A stretch of 55,844 nt of DNA from Phycisphaerae bacterium. Its GTDB lineage: Bacteria > Planctomycetota > Phycisphaerae > Phycisphaerales > SM1A02. A program made the translations under genes and the position numbers. The first letter of the stretch is position 1; each line of letters starts with the position of its first letter. The notes beneath the pieces were generated by a model. That model had not been told where the DNA came from, searched no databases, and was given only the letters and a program-made list of their open reading frames with translations. Shown here piece after piece: positions 43,780 to 53,483 of this stretch. The DNA is taken from positions 1 through 55,844 of the forward strand of contig PAQL01000032.1 in the NCBI GenBank assembly GCA_002709295.1. Direction: 5' to 3'.

Positions 43780-45207
43780 ATGTCACAAAGTGGCGTTCTT
43801 CAATGGGTGCGTCGGAAATCCTCCGAGGGCGGCCTCGATCGTTCGAGGGCCGCGCTCGCCACGTGTGCTGCACTGTTCTTTCTCTACGTCCCCACGAATC
43901 TTCTCAGTTCCATCGACCATTCCGGGATCCTCAAGCGTGCCGTCTGGTGTGCATTGCTGGCTGCGGCGATTGTGATGACCGTCTTCGACCGTCGATTCCA
44001 GCGATTTCTGCATCGATCGAAGGTGGGTCTCCTCCTCGGTGCATCGGTCCTGTACTTCGGTGTCCACGCACTTCTCATGCCACCCGCATTCGGTCCGATG
44101 CCTCCGATTGCGTTGATCGTGCTGCTTCCGGTCATGACGGTCCTCGGGATCGGGTCGTCGTTTTCGAAGGGGGCCGTCGCGTGGGTGCTTTTCGCGATGT
44201 CGGGGAGCATCGTCGCCATCGGTCTGTTCACGATGTCGACAACCGGATTGCTGACCGATCCCGGCTCCGGCTTCATCCTGTACTTCCCCGGATTCTGGCC
44301 GAGTGATGTCCGTTGGTATCAGACAGTCGCCCTCTTCTGCGGGATGTATTCATTGCTGGCGGTCTTCTTCGTCATGCCGCGGATGACCTCGCGCTCGCTG
44401 ATGGCCCTGTTCGTCCTCTCCGCAGGATTCGCGGCGATGTTCATCGGGGAGCTTGGTGCACGAACCGCCTTGATTTCCACGACCCTCGCATTCGTGGCAC
44501 TGGCCGTCCTGAAGTGCCTGCGTGGAAGGCGCGGCGGTTCGTCGGGATCGGACGTCGGTGTGTCGAATGCAATCTGGTGTCTTGCATCTCTCACGGTCAT
44601 TTCCGCACTGTGGGTCCCTTCCGTTCTCGGCTTTTCGATGGCTTCGGGCGAGGGCACTCTGATTCAGCGGAGATCCAGCTTGACCTACGAGGGTTATGCA
44701 TCGCTGTTGGAGAGCAAGGATCCCGAGCAGGATTCGGATCGCATCCTGAGCCAGGCACCGCGTCTCGCGATCCTGACGGCTGCGACGGATCACTTCCGAT
44801 CGAAGGAATGGAACCTGATGTTCGGGAGCGGCGCGGAGTCGTTCCAGGCTGCGGGAATCGGTCGTGGTTGGCATCCGCATTGCATCCCGCTAGAGTTGCT
44901 TCTGGAGTACGGAATCGTCGGTCTGTGCATGGTGCTTTCGCTCCTTGCCGCCCTTGCACGGGGGGTGGTGCGACAGATTCATTCACCCGGCCGGGATGAT
45001 CTGCGCAACGGCGATGCGGTGCTGGGGGTCGTCGTCATGTTCTCGGTGGCGAGCCTCTTCACCGGCTCCGTGGGAACCTCGATGGCGACGCTGGTGTTTC
45101 TATACGGACTGGTCGGATCGTCCGATGTCGACCCGACCTCCTCCGAGCACGACGAGGAAGCGGCTCGCGGTGCCGGAGAAGAGGAGAGCTCGGCATGCGT
45201 CGCTTGA
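43780..45207 (+). CDS. O-antigen polymerase-like (Wzy) membrane protein
   Basis: The 475-residue protein has 10-12 transmembrane segments and a long periplasmic loop (about 300-365). Near its end, HPHCIPLELLLEYGIVGLCMVL (about 380-401) is the conserved His region of the Wzy/O-antigen ligase fold. It would polymerise or ligate repeat units in the periplasm. A second member of this group is at 26045-27325, so one may be polymerase and the other ligase, or the locus may serve two glycans. The ATG at 43780 is preferred; a TTG at 43738 would add 14 residues. Its end overlaps the next glycosyltransferase by 13 bp. Confidence 0.82.
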   Translation: MSQSGVLQWVRRKSSEGGLDRSRAALATCAALFFLYVPTNLLSSIDHSGILKRAVWCALLAAAIVMTVFDRRFQRFLHRSKVGLLLGASVLYFGVHALLMPPAFGPMPPIALIVLLPVMTVLGIGSSFSKGAVAWVLFAMSGSIVAIGLFTMSTTGLLTDPGSGFILYFPGFWPSDVRWYQTVALFCGMYSLLAVFFVMPRMTSRSLMALFVLSAGFAAMFIGELGARTALISTTLAFVALAVLKCLRGRRGGSSGSDVGVSNAIWCLASLTVISALWVPSVLGFSMASGEGTLIQRRSSLTYEGYASLLESKDPEQDSDRILSQAPRLAILTAATDHFRSKEWNLMFGSGAESFQAAGIGRGWHPHCIPLELLLEYGIVGLCMVLSLLAALARGVVRQIHSPGRDDLRNGDAVLGVVVMFSVASLFTGSVGTSMATLVFLYGLVGSSDVDPTSSEHDEEAARGAGEEESSACVA

Positions 45208-46430
45208 AGATCGTGACGCTCTGGTATCCACCCGAACAGGCGGCGTTCGGGGTGATGATGCAGGAACTGGCTGCACATCTGAAGGACCGTGGATGGGACG
45301 TGGAGATCGTCACGTCGCTTCCCAGCCATCCCCGTGGAATCGTCTTCGAGGGTTGGAGTGGACGAATCGGACGCTCCGAGGAGGACGGCCTCCCAGTCCG
45401 TCGGTTGCGAACCATGATCTCCTGCCGACGTGGCGCACTGTCCAGAGGGATCGCCCAGCTCTCCTTCAGCGTCACTGCGATGAGGGATGTCCTGTTCGGG
45501 CGTCGAGCGGAGGTGGTTGTCGCTCCTCTTCAGCCGCTCTTTCTCGGTCCGTTGCTGGGACTGGCCTGTCGAGTCCGTCGATCGTCGCTGGTCTGGCTCG
45601 TGCAGGACATCCACCCGGATGCGTTGGTGGACCTCGGACTGCTTCGAGAGGGCCTTCTGGTTCGGATGCTTCGTTGGTGCGAGCGAGTCGGGTATCGAAC
45701 CGGCGCCCGCATCATCTCCATATGCCCTGCGTTCGCGAGGCACGTGACCACCAGGCAGGGAGGCAGGACTGACGGGCGATCGGTCGTCATACGCAACTGG
45801 TGCCGTCCGAGCGTGCTTGCGGAGACCATGGAAAAATCCGCCTGTCGAGCGAAGCTGGATCTTCCTGCAGATGGCATCCTGCTCCTGTATGCGGGAACAC
45901 TGAGCTACTCGAGCAACGCATCATTGCTCATTGATGTCGCTCGGCGTCTTCGAGATTCAGCTCCAGAGATTCGAGTGGTCGTCGTGGGCGAAGGACCGCT
46001 CAGAGGGGATTTCGACCGGGAGGTCCGGTTGGGCGGCGCTTCCAACCTGATCATCCGGGACTTCGTCCCTGCGGACATGCTTTCCTGCCTTCTCGGTGCT
46101 GCCGACATCGCTGCCGTCACCATGGATCCGACCTCGGCGAGAAACTCGCTGCCCAGCAAGTCGATCAGTTACCTGGGAGCGGGGATACCCGTGGTGGCGG
46201 ACTGTCCGGAAGGTTCCCCTCTGCACGAGGAGCTGTCCGAGGCGGGGGCGGCCAGATTCGCCGCGCCGGCTGACCCCGATGCCTTCGCAGGATCCGTGGT
46301 CGAACTGGCGAAGTCTGAAGAGGACCGGCGTCGCCTTGGTGATTCGGGTCGCGACTTCGTGAAGCGTGAACTCGTGGCGGAAGTGGTCCTGCCGAAGTAC
46401 GCGGAGATTCTCGAGGGAATCGCACGATGA
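45195..46430 (+). CDS. Glycosyltransferase family 4 protein, WbuB-like (second)
   Basis: The 411-residue GT-B enzyme starts RRLKIVTLWYPPEQAAFGVMMQELAAHLKDRGWDVEIVT, typical of the WbuB group. It has VWLVQDIHPDALVDLG (about 133-148) in the N-terminal domain, and LLYAGTLSYSSNASLLI and PSKSISYLGAGIPVVADC in the donor-binding domain. A good Shine-Dalgarno (GAGGAGAG) lies before the ATG, which is inside the end of the upstream wzy-like gene, indicating coupled translation. Its stop overlaps the following GNAT start (ATGA). The sugar donor is unknown. Confidence 0.9.
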   Translation: MRRLKIVTLWYPPEQAAFGVMMQELAAHLKDRGWDVEIVTSLPSHPRGIVFEGWSGRIGRSEEDGLPVRRLRTMISCRRGALSRGIAQLSFSVTAMRDVLFGRRAEVVVAPLQPLFLGPLLGLACRVRRSSLVWLVQDIHPDALVDLGLLREGLLVRMLRWCERVGYRTGARIISICPAFARHVTTRQGGRTDGRSVVIRNWCRPSVLAETMEKSACRAKLDLPADGILLLYAGTLSYSSNASLLIDVARRLRDSAPEIRVVVVGEGPLRGDFDREVRLGGASNLIIRDFVPADMLSCLLGAADIAAVTMDPTSARNSLPSKSISYLGAGIPVVADCPEGSPLHEELSEAGAARFAAPADPDAFAGSVVELAKSEEDRRRLGDSGRDFVKRELVAEVVLPKYAEILEGIAR

Positions 46431-47068
46431 AATCCGAGAAGACCCGGGGCGAGCTTCGGATCCGACCATTTCGATCCGATTCCGTGGAACAGGCCGTTGG
46501 GATCCATCTCGCCGCGTTTCCGGGATTCTTCCTTGCAAGGCTCGGCCCTCGAGTGCTGCGAATCCTCTATCGGGAGTTTGCAGAACGTCCCGAGGACGTG
46601 GTTGCGATCGAGGCTCGCCTGAACGACAAGGTGGTGGGGGTCGCGGTCGGGCCGTGCAGGCCGGGCGAATTCTTCGAGACCTTCGTACGCAGGCGACGAA
46701 TGTCACTGGCCATGGCGTCGATCCTGTTCATGCTTCGGACTCCCGCCTCCATCCCGCGGATTCTGCGTGCCATCAGGTACCGCGGCGAAGTGAAATCCGG
46801 TCGGGGGGCCCTGCTTTCATCCATCGCCGTTGATCCTGAAATGCAAGGCACGGGTGTCGGCCGGGCCCTGCTCGAGGCGTGGTGTCGAGGCGTGCGGGAA
46901 AGAGGGATCGAAGCCGCGTATCTCACGACCGATCGTCATGAAAACGAGGCGACGGTGATCTTCTACCGCAGACTTGGGTGGGAACCCGGAGGAACCTTCG
47001 TCACCCGTGAGGGGCGGGACATGCTCACGATGACGTGGGATGCAGCCTCGAACATCGCGCCGGAGTGA
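46427..47068 (+). CDS. GNAT-family N-acetyltransferase
   Basis: The 213-residue single-domain protein has the acetyl-CoA-binding motif VDPEMQGTGVGRALLEA (about 136-152) and the C-terminal AYLTTDRHENEATVIFYRRLGW segment, typical of GNAT. It probably acetylates an amino group on a sugar or small molecule. Its first base region overlaps the preceding glycosyltransferase stop (ATGA), so the two are co-translated, and it is the last gene of the rightward polysaccharide unit. A gap of 562 bp follows. Confidence 0.88.
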   Translation: MKSEKTRGELRIRPFRSDSVEQAVGIHLAAFPGFFLARLGPRVLRILYREFAERPEDVVAIEARLNDKVVGVAVGPCRPGEFFETFVRRRRMSLAMASILFMLRTPASIPRILRAIRYRGEVKSGRGALLSSIAVDPEMQGTGVGRALLEAWCRGVRERGIEAAYLTTDRHENEATVIFYRRLGWEPGGTFVTREGRDMLTMTWDAASNIAPE

Positions 47069-47630
47069 TGCCTGCGTGCCTGATGATTGTGGGCTGCCGT
47101 TCGCCTTCCGCGATCCGAGGTCGTGCTCGATCCCGGCGGTGTCACACATCCTGCTGAGCGGAGCGGAATGACGACCGGCCGGACCGGCCCAAGGATGACC
47201 GGGTGAGGATCATTGATCTCGCGGATCGAGTCCCCAACGGCTGGTCCTCTTCGTGCTCTGCCCTTGCCTGACCCGGGGGGCTCGAGGTTGAATCCGGGCG
47301 AGTCTCCGGACCGAAATCCACACCTCCTGGTCCTGAATCGGATCGCCCGGACCGTCATGGGTCCCGGGCCCCGAAGAAGGCCTCCCTGGGCCGTTCCGTG
47401 GGAATCAGCGGCTCTTTCCGCCCTGCCAGGCCCCCGGCTCCCGGTTGAAGATCGCGAGCCGAACCGCCTCTCCTTCGGTGGTTCTTCGTCCCCGACCGGA
47501 AGAAGTGGTGCAACACACGGGGAGTTGTTACGTTCTTTCACATCGGACCTCGATCCGATTTCACAGGTGAACCACGTGAGTCAGGGGCTGCATGACGATG
47601 CAAGTCCCGCAAACAAAGAGGCTTAGAGCG
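47069..47630 (+). other. Non-coding stretch between the polysaccharide locus and the RGG/EF-hand gene
   Basis: No gene is supported here. The frames inside are arginine-, glycine- and proline-rich shadows. The left part presumably contains the end of the polysaccharide transcript, and the right part the promoter of the gene that starts at 47631. Several short GC palindromes occur (for example near 47175), none with a T-run. I recognised neither a riboswitch nor a small RNA. Confidence 0.35.
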
Positions 47631-49406
47631 ATGAGTATCCTTCGGTCCCTCCGGCTGGCCGCCATGGCCGCCGGCGTTGCAGCAGTCTTCGCAGGCGATG
47701 TGGTGGTGGACACCCTCGCCGATTCCAACCTGCTCTCCAACACCGCGGAGGCTCAGGGTCGAGGTGGTCGAGGTGGCGGATGGGGTGGCGGCATGAGCGG
47801 CATGCGGGAGATCCGCGAGCTGCTCGAGCCCGATTTCAGCCGCCGGGACATGCCGCTCTTCGTCGAGCAGCTCAACCTCGACGACGGCCAGCGGGCCATC
47901 GTCGAAGCCCTCCTCGACGACTACGAGGACAGCTTCGGCACCGGCAGCGAGATGGTCCAGGGCGATCTGACCGATCTCGGCCGATCGATGATGCAGTCCT
48001 TCATGGGCGGCGGTGCGATGGCCGACATGCGGGAGCGCATGGGCGAACGCATGCGTGACATCCGGGCCGAACTGGAGGAGATGGAGGCCAACGGCGAGGA
48101 GCTGACCGGCGAGGAACGTCGTGACTACTTCCGCGAGCGGATGCAGGAGACCTCCCAGGACATGATGCAGGACGCGATGGACACCGGAGCCTTCGACGAG
48201 GCCCGGGGCGTCATGACCGAGATGCTCGACATCCTCGAGGAGTGGGTCGCCGAGCGGACACGGCTTCACGACACCTTCGTCGCGGACGTCGAGATCCAGC
48301 TCGACGACGACCAGATGGTCCTCTGGCCCGCGTTCGATCGTTTCCTCACCCGTGAGAAGTCGCTTCCCCGCGGCCGCCTCAGCGGGGAGGACGTGAACCT
48401 CTTCCTGATGATCGACGACAGCGAGCTGAGCGACGCGACCTTCGACGCCCTCGCGGAGATGCTGGACGAGTACGAGCTCGCCCTGCACCAGGCGATCGTC
48501 ACCCGCGACGACTACCTGCTTCAGAGTGCTCCGAAGCTCTTCAAGGCGATGCGCGACGGCGACGTCGATGATGCCGAGCGGGTTCTGAAGCAGCAGGTCC
48601 GCTTCCGCGAGGCGGTCCGCGACACCAACGACCGGTATCGCGAGATCTTCGTGGAGACCATCGCCGATCCCGAGGAGAAGGCCCGTCTCAACGGGGCCAT
48701 CCTCGAGGAGGCCTACGAGCGGATCTACCGACCGACCTGGGCCCACCGCGCCTTCGAAGCGGCGCTCGAGATGGACGATCTCGGCGAGGACACCGCCAGC
48801 GCCGTGATGGCTCTGCAGGCGACCTTCCTGGCCGAGATGGCCAACCGCAACCGCACCCTGATGATCGAGCTTCGCAAGTCCGAAGGGGACGAGCAGATCG
48901 AGCAGGGCACCCGCATGGTCTCGATCATGAGCGGCGACTTCTCCGGCGGCATGCCCTGGGGTGGCGGCCGTGGCGGTCGTGGCGGTCGGGGTGGTGACGA
49001 GGACGATCGCTACCGGGACGGCATGCGTGAGCGTGGCGAGTCCGAAGAGCGTTACGTCGAGCAGCTCATGGCGATGCTGACCCCCGAACAGCAGGAAGCG
49101 CTGCCCGAGCGACGCGGTCGCGGCGGTGAGCGTGGCGGCTGGGGTGGCGGCGACAACGACGAGCGACGCCAGGAGATGATCCGGCGGTTCGACACCGACG
49201 GCGACGGCGAGCTCAACGAGGACGAGCGTCGCCAGATGTTCGAGTCCTTCCGCAACGGCGGTGGCCGAGGCGGCGAGGAGGGCCGAGGCGGCCGAGGCGG
49301 CCGTGGCGGTGGTGAAGCCGGTGGTCGTGGAGGTCGTGGTGGCGAAGGCGGCGGCCGAGGTGGTCGCGGCGGCCAGGGCGGTCGTGGCGGCCGCGGCGAG
49401 GTCTGA
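47631..49406 (+). CDS. Secreted EF-hand protein with RGG-rich regions
   Basis: The 591-residue protein has a signal-like N-terminus (SILRSLRLAAMAAGVAAVFAGD), a Gly-rich segment, then a long acidic alpha-helical region (about 55-435) with patterns such as MRERMGERMRDIRAELEEME. One EF-hand loop, FDTDGDGELNED, is near 520-532. Gly/Arg-rich tracts lie near 442-455 and over the last 48 or so residues. The function is unknown; calcium binding is likely from the loop. I prefer the ATG at 47631 because AAGAGG precedes it and the signal follows; an ATG at 47592 would add 13 residues and also has AGGGG before it. A strong terminator follows the stop. Confidence 0.8.
   Translation: MSILRSLRLAAMAAGVAAVFAGDVVVDTLADSNLLSNTAEAQGRGGRGGGWGGGMSGMREIRELLEPDFSRRDMPLFVEQLNLDDGQRAIVEALLDDYEDSFGTGSEMVQGDLTDLGRSMMQSFMGGGAMADMRERMGERMRDIRAELEEMEANGEELTGEERRDYFRERMQETSQDMMQDAMDTGAFDEARGVMTEMLDILEEWVAERTRLHDTFVADVEIQLDDDQMVLWPAFDRFLTREKSLPRGRLSGEDVNLFLMIDDSELSDATFDALAEMLDEYELALHQAIVTRDDYLLQSAPKLFKAMRDGDVDDAERVLKQQVRFREAVRDTNDRYREIFVETIADPEEKARLNGAILEEAYERIYRPTWAHRAFEAALEMDDLGEDTASAVMALQATFLAEMANRNRTLMIELRKSEGDEQIEQGTRMVSIMSGDFSGGMPWGGGRGGRGGRGGDEDDRYRDGMRERGESEERYVEQLMAMLTPEQQEALPERRGRGGERGGWGGGDNDERRQEMIRRFDTDGDGELNEDERRQMFESFRNGGGRGGEEGRGGRGGRGGGEAGGRGGRGGEGGGRGGRGGQGGRGGRGEV
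49258..49403 (+). repeat. Imperfect tandem GGC-CGA/CGT-GGC coding repeat (RGG tract)
   Basis: The 3' end of the EF-hand gene is built from imperfect repeats of 9-12 bp such as GGCCGAGGCGGC and GGTCGTGGCGGC, coding for about 14 RGG or related units. Repeats of this type are prone to slippage, so length variation among relatives is expected. A smaller tract is at about 48955-48995. Confidence 0.75.
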
Positions 49407-49437
49407 CCCCGACCCTTCCCGAATCCGATACCGAACC

Positions 49438-49465
49438 CGACGGCTCCCAGCGATGGGAGCCGTCG
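49438..49465 (+). terminator. Strong hairpin terminator after the EF-hand gene
   Basis: A perfect 12-bp stem, CGACGGCTCCCA (49438-49449) with TGGGAGCCGTCG (49454-49465), and a 4-nt GCGA loop, is followed by TTCATTCG. It lies 31 bp after the stop and just 21 bp before the serine acetyltransferase start, so it very likely ends transcription of the EF-hand gene. The T-run is short, as is common in GC-rich genomes. Confidence 0.85.
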
Positions 49466-49486
49466 TTCATTCGTAGGATGTCCAGC

Positions 49487-50437
49487 ATGTCCACTTCAGA
49501 TCCGAGACTCGACCCCATGGCCGGTGGGGATTCAGATCCACGGTCCGCCCGCATCGATGCGATCCTGCGTTCGGTGATCGACGATCCCCGCACGCATCGG
49601 ACCTCCGCGACCCCGACCCCCGATGCATCGATGGTCGCGAGCCTGGTCGACCGCTTCCTCTGGCTGGCCTTCCCGGGGTTCTTCGGTCCGAGGATCGACG
49701 CCGCGGATTCCCCCGCCGGCCTTCGACGCCTCATCGCCGCCCTGGTCGAGGACATCACCGGGCGTCTCCACCCGCAGCTGGTGACCGCCTTCGCCTACGA
49801 GGCGATCGATGGAGGCGGCTGCTCTCCGTCGGAGGCTCGACGTCGCACCGATGCGACCATCGAGCGGCTGGTGGATGCCGTCCCCGGGATCCGACGACTG
49901 CTGGCGTCCGATGCCGAGGCGGGCTTCGCCGGTGATCCGGCGGTGGTCCACCCCGACGAGGCGATCCTCTGTCACCCGGGGCTCCGGGCGCTGGTCGTCC
50001 ATCGATTCGCCCACGAGCTCCATGCGGCCGGCGTTCCGTTGCTGCCGCGCATGCTCTCTGAGATCTCTCACGCTCACACCGGGATCGATCTTCACCCGGG
50101 AGCCACCATCGGCGGGTCCTGCTTCATCGATCACGGCACGGGGGTCGTGGTGGGGGAGACGACGGTGATCGGCGAGCGATGCACCCTCTATCAGGGTGTG
50201 ACCCTCGGGGCGAAGCGATTCGAGCGGAAGGAGGACGGGGAGATTCGAAGGGGATATCGACGTCATCCCACCCTGGAGGACGAGGTCACGGTCTACGCCG
50301 GGGCGACCATCCTCGGAGGGGACACCGTGGTCGGCCGCGGATCCGTGGTCAACGGCGGGGTCTTCCTCGTCCAGTCCGTTCCCCCGGATTCCATCGTTTC
50401 CGGGCCCAGGCTCGACATCCAGCTCCGCTCACGTTGA
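49487..50437 (+). CDS. cysE: Serine O-acetyltransferase (EpsC-like long form)
   Basis: The 316-residue enzyme makes O-acetylserine from serine and acetyl-CoA, the carbon acceptor for sulfide in cysteine synthesis. The C-terminal hexapeptide region has [32 protein letters not shown] (from about 197) and [11 protein letters not shown], the core of the left-handed beta helix with the catalytic His residues. The helical N-terminal domain is longer than in E. coli CysE. ATG 49487 is preferred over 49478 because AGGA lies 8 nt before it. It follows the terminator by 21 bp. A link with the sulfate activation genes is thematic, at 25 kb distance. Confidence 0.92.
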   Translation: MSTSDPRLDPMAGGDSDPRSARIDAILRSVIDDPRTHRTSATPTPDASMVASLVDRFLWLAFPGFFGPRIDAADSPAGLRRLIAALVEDITGRLHPQLVTAFAYEAIDGGGCSPSEARRRTDATIERLVDAVPGIRRLLASDAEAGFAGDPAVVHPDEAILCHPGLRALVVHRFAHELHAAGVPLLPRMLSEISHAHTGIDLHPGATIGGSCFIDHGTGVVVGETTVIGERCTLYQGVTLGAKRFERKEDGEIRRGYRRHPTLEDEVTVYAGATILGGDTVVGRGSVVNGGVFLVQSVPPDSIVSGPRLDIQLRSR

Positions 50438-50540
50438 TCCGTGGCCGGATTCCGGCCTCTTCGGGGAGTATTTGGGATGGCTGTGGTCGGCCACGTACAA
50501 TGATGAACTTGCCGCCGTCCGACCGATACCTGGAGCCCAG

Positions 50541-53288
50541 ATGACCGCTTATGACCCATTCGGAGCCCGAGCCACCCTGGACACTCCCGAGGGGGAGCGT
50601 GTCTGGTACCGCCTCGACGCGCTGTCGGAGCTGGGTGACGTGGCGACCCTCCCGATGTCCATCAAGGTCCTGCTCGAGAGCTGCCTTCGAAACTGCGACG
50701 GGCGGGTGGTCACCGAGGACCATGTCCGAGCCCTCGCCACTTACGAACCCACGAAGGTGGGGGAGACCGAGATCGCCTTCACGCCGGGTCGAGTGGTCCT
50801 GCAGGACTTCACCGGCGTCCCCTGCGTGGTGGATCTCGCGGCGATGCGGGATGCGATGCGGGATCTCGGCGGGGATCCTCAGAAGGTCAACCCGCTGGTG
50901 CCCTGCGATCTGGTGATCGATCACTCGGTCCAGGTCGATGCGTTCAACTCCGGGATCGCACTCACCCTCAATGCGGAGAAGGAGTTCGAGCGCAACAAGG
51001 AACGTTACGAGTTCCTGAAGTGGGGGCAGCAGGCCTTCGACAACTTCCGGGTCGTCCCGCCCGCGACCGGCATCGTGCACCAGGTGAATCTCGAATACCT
51101 CGCGAAGGTCGTCTGGGAACGCGAGGGCGTGCTCTTCCCCGATTCGCTGGTCGGGACGGACAGTCACACCACGATGATCAACGGTCTCGGGGTGCTGGGC
51201 TGGGGCGTGGGCGGCATCGAGGCGGAGGCCGTCATGCTCGGCCAGCCGATCTACATGCTGATCCCCGAGGTCGTGGGCATGCGACTGGTCGGTTCCCTGC
51301 CCGAGGGAACGACGGCGACCGATCTGGTCCTCCGAATCACCGAGGTGCTCCGCAACCACGGAGTGGTCGGCAAGTTCGTCGAGTTCTTCGGATCGGGTCT
51401 CGAGGACATGCCCCTGGCGACCCGGGCGACGATCGCCAACATGGCCCCTGAATACGGGGCCACCTGCGGCTTCTTCCCGATCGATCAGCGGACCCTCGAC
51501 TACATGGAGCTCTCCGGTCGTGACGAGGGACTGATCGGCACGGTCGAGGCCTATGCCCGGGCTCAGGGGTTCTGGCGCAACGACGAGGTCGAGGCGCGTT
51601 TCACGGACGTCCTCGAGCTCGACATGTCGGACATCCGACCGGCGCTCGCCGGTCCCAAGCGTCCTCAGGACCGGATCACCCTGACCGACATGCAGTCGAG
51701 CTGGCATCGAACGCTCGAGGACACCTTCGGACGCAGCGGGGCGGACGGGATCTCCCGGGTCGATCGCTGGTCGGGCGAGGGTGGGGCCGGGAAGGATGCT
51801 GGAGCGGCGGTCGCGGTCAGCGATCCACCGGCGACCGCGGTCGAACTCGATGGTGATCTCTTCGAGCTGCGGGACGGCGACGTGGTCGTCGCCGCCATCA
51901 CCTCCTGCACCAACACCAGCAATCCGAGCGTGATGGTCGGAGCGGGACTGCTGGCGCGAAACGCCCGGGCCCGCGGGCTCCAGCGCCAGCCCTGGGTCAA
52001 GACCTCCCTCGCTCCGGGGTCCAAGGTGGTGACCGACTATCTGGAACGGGCGGAGCTGCTCGACGATCTCGAGGCGTGCGGCTTCTACCTCGTGGGTTAC
52101 GGATGCACGACCTGCATCGGCAACTCCGGACCGCTTCCGGATGTGATCTCGGAGTCCATCCGAGGCAACGATCTCGTGGTCACCAGCGTTCTGAGCGGGA
52201 ATCGGAACTTCGAAGGTCGCATCCACGGCGACATCAAGGCGAACTTCCTCGCCTCGCCGCCCCTCGTCGTCGCCTACGCCCTCGCGGGCACGGTGGATGT
52301 CGATTTCGCGGTCGATCCGATCGGCGTCGGCTCCGACGGCGAGTCGGTGTTCCTGCGAGACATCTGGCCCTCGACCTCCGAAGTGGAGGAGACCGTGGCC
52401 CGGGCCCTTGGACGCGATCAGTTCATCTCCCAGTATGCCGACGTCTTCGCGGGAAGCGAGGAGTGGCAGGCGATCGACTCGGTGGCCGGCGACATGTACA
52501 GCTGGGATGCCGCCTCGACCTACGTGCAGGATCCTCCGTTCTTCAGCGGCATGTCCCTCGAGGTCGAGCCCATCCGGCCGATCGAGGGAGCCCGCTGTCT
52601 CGCCCTCCTCGGCGATTCGGTGACCACCGATCACATCTCGCCGGCGGGAGCCATCAAGAGCGACTCTCCGGCGGGTCAGTACCTGATCGAACACGGCGTG
52701 CCGGTCTCGCTGTTCAACAGCTTCGGATCCCGGCGAGGCAACGACCGGGTGATGACCCGCGGCACCTTCGCGAACATCCGCATCCGAAATCTGCTCGCGC
52801 CGGGCACCGAGGGCGGCTACACCACCGACTTCCTCGATGGTCAGGTCAAGTTCATCTACGACGCGGCGATGCACTACCGGGAGGCCGGCGTGCCCCTGGT
52901 GGTGCTCGGCGGCAGCGACTACGGCATGGGTTCCAGCCGTGACTGGGCGGCGAAGGGGACCAACCTGCTCGGGGTCAAGACGGTGATCGCGAGCAGTTTC
53001 GAGCGAATCCACCGCTCGAACCTCGTCTTCATGGGCGTGCTTCCGCTTCAGTTCCGGGACGGCGAGCATGCGGCCGCCCTCGGTCTCGACGGCACGGAGA
53101 CCTTCGACGTCAAGGTTCCGGAGGATCTGCAGCCCCGGCAGGAGGTGGAGGTCACGGCCCGGGCGACCGACGGCACCGAGCGGACGTTCTTCGCCCTCGC
53201 CCGGGTCGACACCCCGGTCGAGGTCGATTACTACCGCAACGGGGGCATCCTCCACACCGTGCTCAGGAAGATGGCATCGGGGATCTGA
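50541..53288 (+). CDS. acnA: Aconitate hydratase
   Basis: The 915-residue enzyme interconverts citrate and isocitrate in the TCA cycle. The iron-sulfur cluster ligands are C456 or so in [13 protein letters not shown], and the two Cys of [10 protein letters not shown] near 522-525. [24 protein letters not shown] and [21 protein letters not shown] are strongly conserved AcnA motifs; [19 protein letters not shown] and [17 protein letters not shown] mark the swivel domain. The length fits AcnA/IRP-type enzymes (about 890-920). The ATG at 50541 has GGAG 5 nt before it; the frame is open another 23 codons upstream without homologous sequence. A strong terminator follows. Confidence 0.98.
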   Translation: MTAYDPFGARATLDTPEGERVWYRLDALSELGDVATLPMSIKVLLESCLRNCDGRVVTEDHVRALATYEPTKVGETEIAFTPGRVVLQDFTGVPCVVDLAAMRDAMRDLGGDPQKVNPLVPCDLVIDHSVQVDAFNSGIALTLNAEKEFERNKERYEFLKWGQQAFDNFRVVPPATGIVHQVNLEYLAKVVWEREGVLFPDSLVGTDSHTTMINGLGVLGWGVGGIEAEAVMLGQPIYMLIPEVVGMRLVGSLPEGTTATDLVLRITEVLRNHGVVGKFVEFFGSGLEDMPLATRATIANMAPEYGATCGFFPIDQRTLDYMELSGRDEGLIGTVEAYARAQGFWRNDEVEARFTDVLELDMSDIRPALAGPKRPQDRITLTDMQSSWHRTLEDTFGRSGADGISRVDRWSGEGGAGKDAGAAVAVSDPPATAVELDGDLFELRDGDVVVAAITSCTNTSNPSVMVGAGLLARNARARGLQRQPWVKTSLAPGSKVVTDYLERAELLDDLEACGFYLVGYGCTTCIGNSGPLPDVISESIRGNDLVVTSVLSGNRNFEGRIHGDIKANFLASPPLVVAYALAGTVDVDFAVDPIGVGSDGESVFLRDIWPSTSEVEETVARALGRDQFISQYADVFAGSEEWQAIDSVAGDMYSWDAASTYVQDPPFFSGMSLEVEPIRPIEGARCLALLGDSVTTDHISPAGAIKSDSPAGQYLIEHGVPVSLFNSFGSRRGNDRVMTRGTFANIRIRNLLAPGTEGGYTTDFLDGQVKFIYDAAMHYREAGVPLVVLGGSDYGMGSSRDWAAKGTNLLGVKTVIASSFERIHRSNLVFMGVLPLQFRDGEHAAALGLDGTETFDVKVPEDLQPRQEVEVTARATDGTERTFFALARVDTPVEVDYYRNGGILHTVLRKMASGI

Positions 53289-53324
53289 ACGGGGCGACCC
53301 TCGACGACCTTCATTTCGACTTCG

Positions 53325-53365
53325 AACGCAGACCGGCCCGCTTCCCGAGCGGGCCGTTCTGCGTT
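53325..53365 (+). terminator. Long hairpin terminator after acnA
   Basis: A two-part stem is formed by AACGCAGA (53325-53332) with TCTGCGTT (53358-53365) and GGCCCGCT (53335-53342) with AGCGGGCC (53348-53355), with one internal mismatch and a 5-nt loop. It starts 36 bp after the acnA stop. The outer arms are AA...TT, so the structure may act in both directions. The stem length makes it one of the strongest terminators in the window. Confidence 0.85.
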
Positions 53366-53483
53366 TCAGGCGATGTCCGGTTCGGAACCGGGTTTCGAGG
53401 TGATTCCTACCGAACTTCCTCCCGGGATCGAGGATCCGGTTCGGCGAACGTCATGATGAGCGAGGGCCCGGAGATGATGTTCG

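Noticed and set aside
46963-47541. A 192-codon minus-strand frame in the gap after the GNAT gene
   Set aside because: It overlaps the end of the GNAT gene, is rich in Arg/Pro/Gly/Ser, has no domain and no good ribosome-binding site.
50349-53255. A 968-codon open frame on the minus strand, antisense to acnA
   Set aside because: acnA is certain from its motifs. The antisense frame is open because of the GC-rich third codon positions; its protein is a Glu/Arg/Asp/Gly/His-rich chain with no domain.
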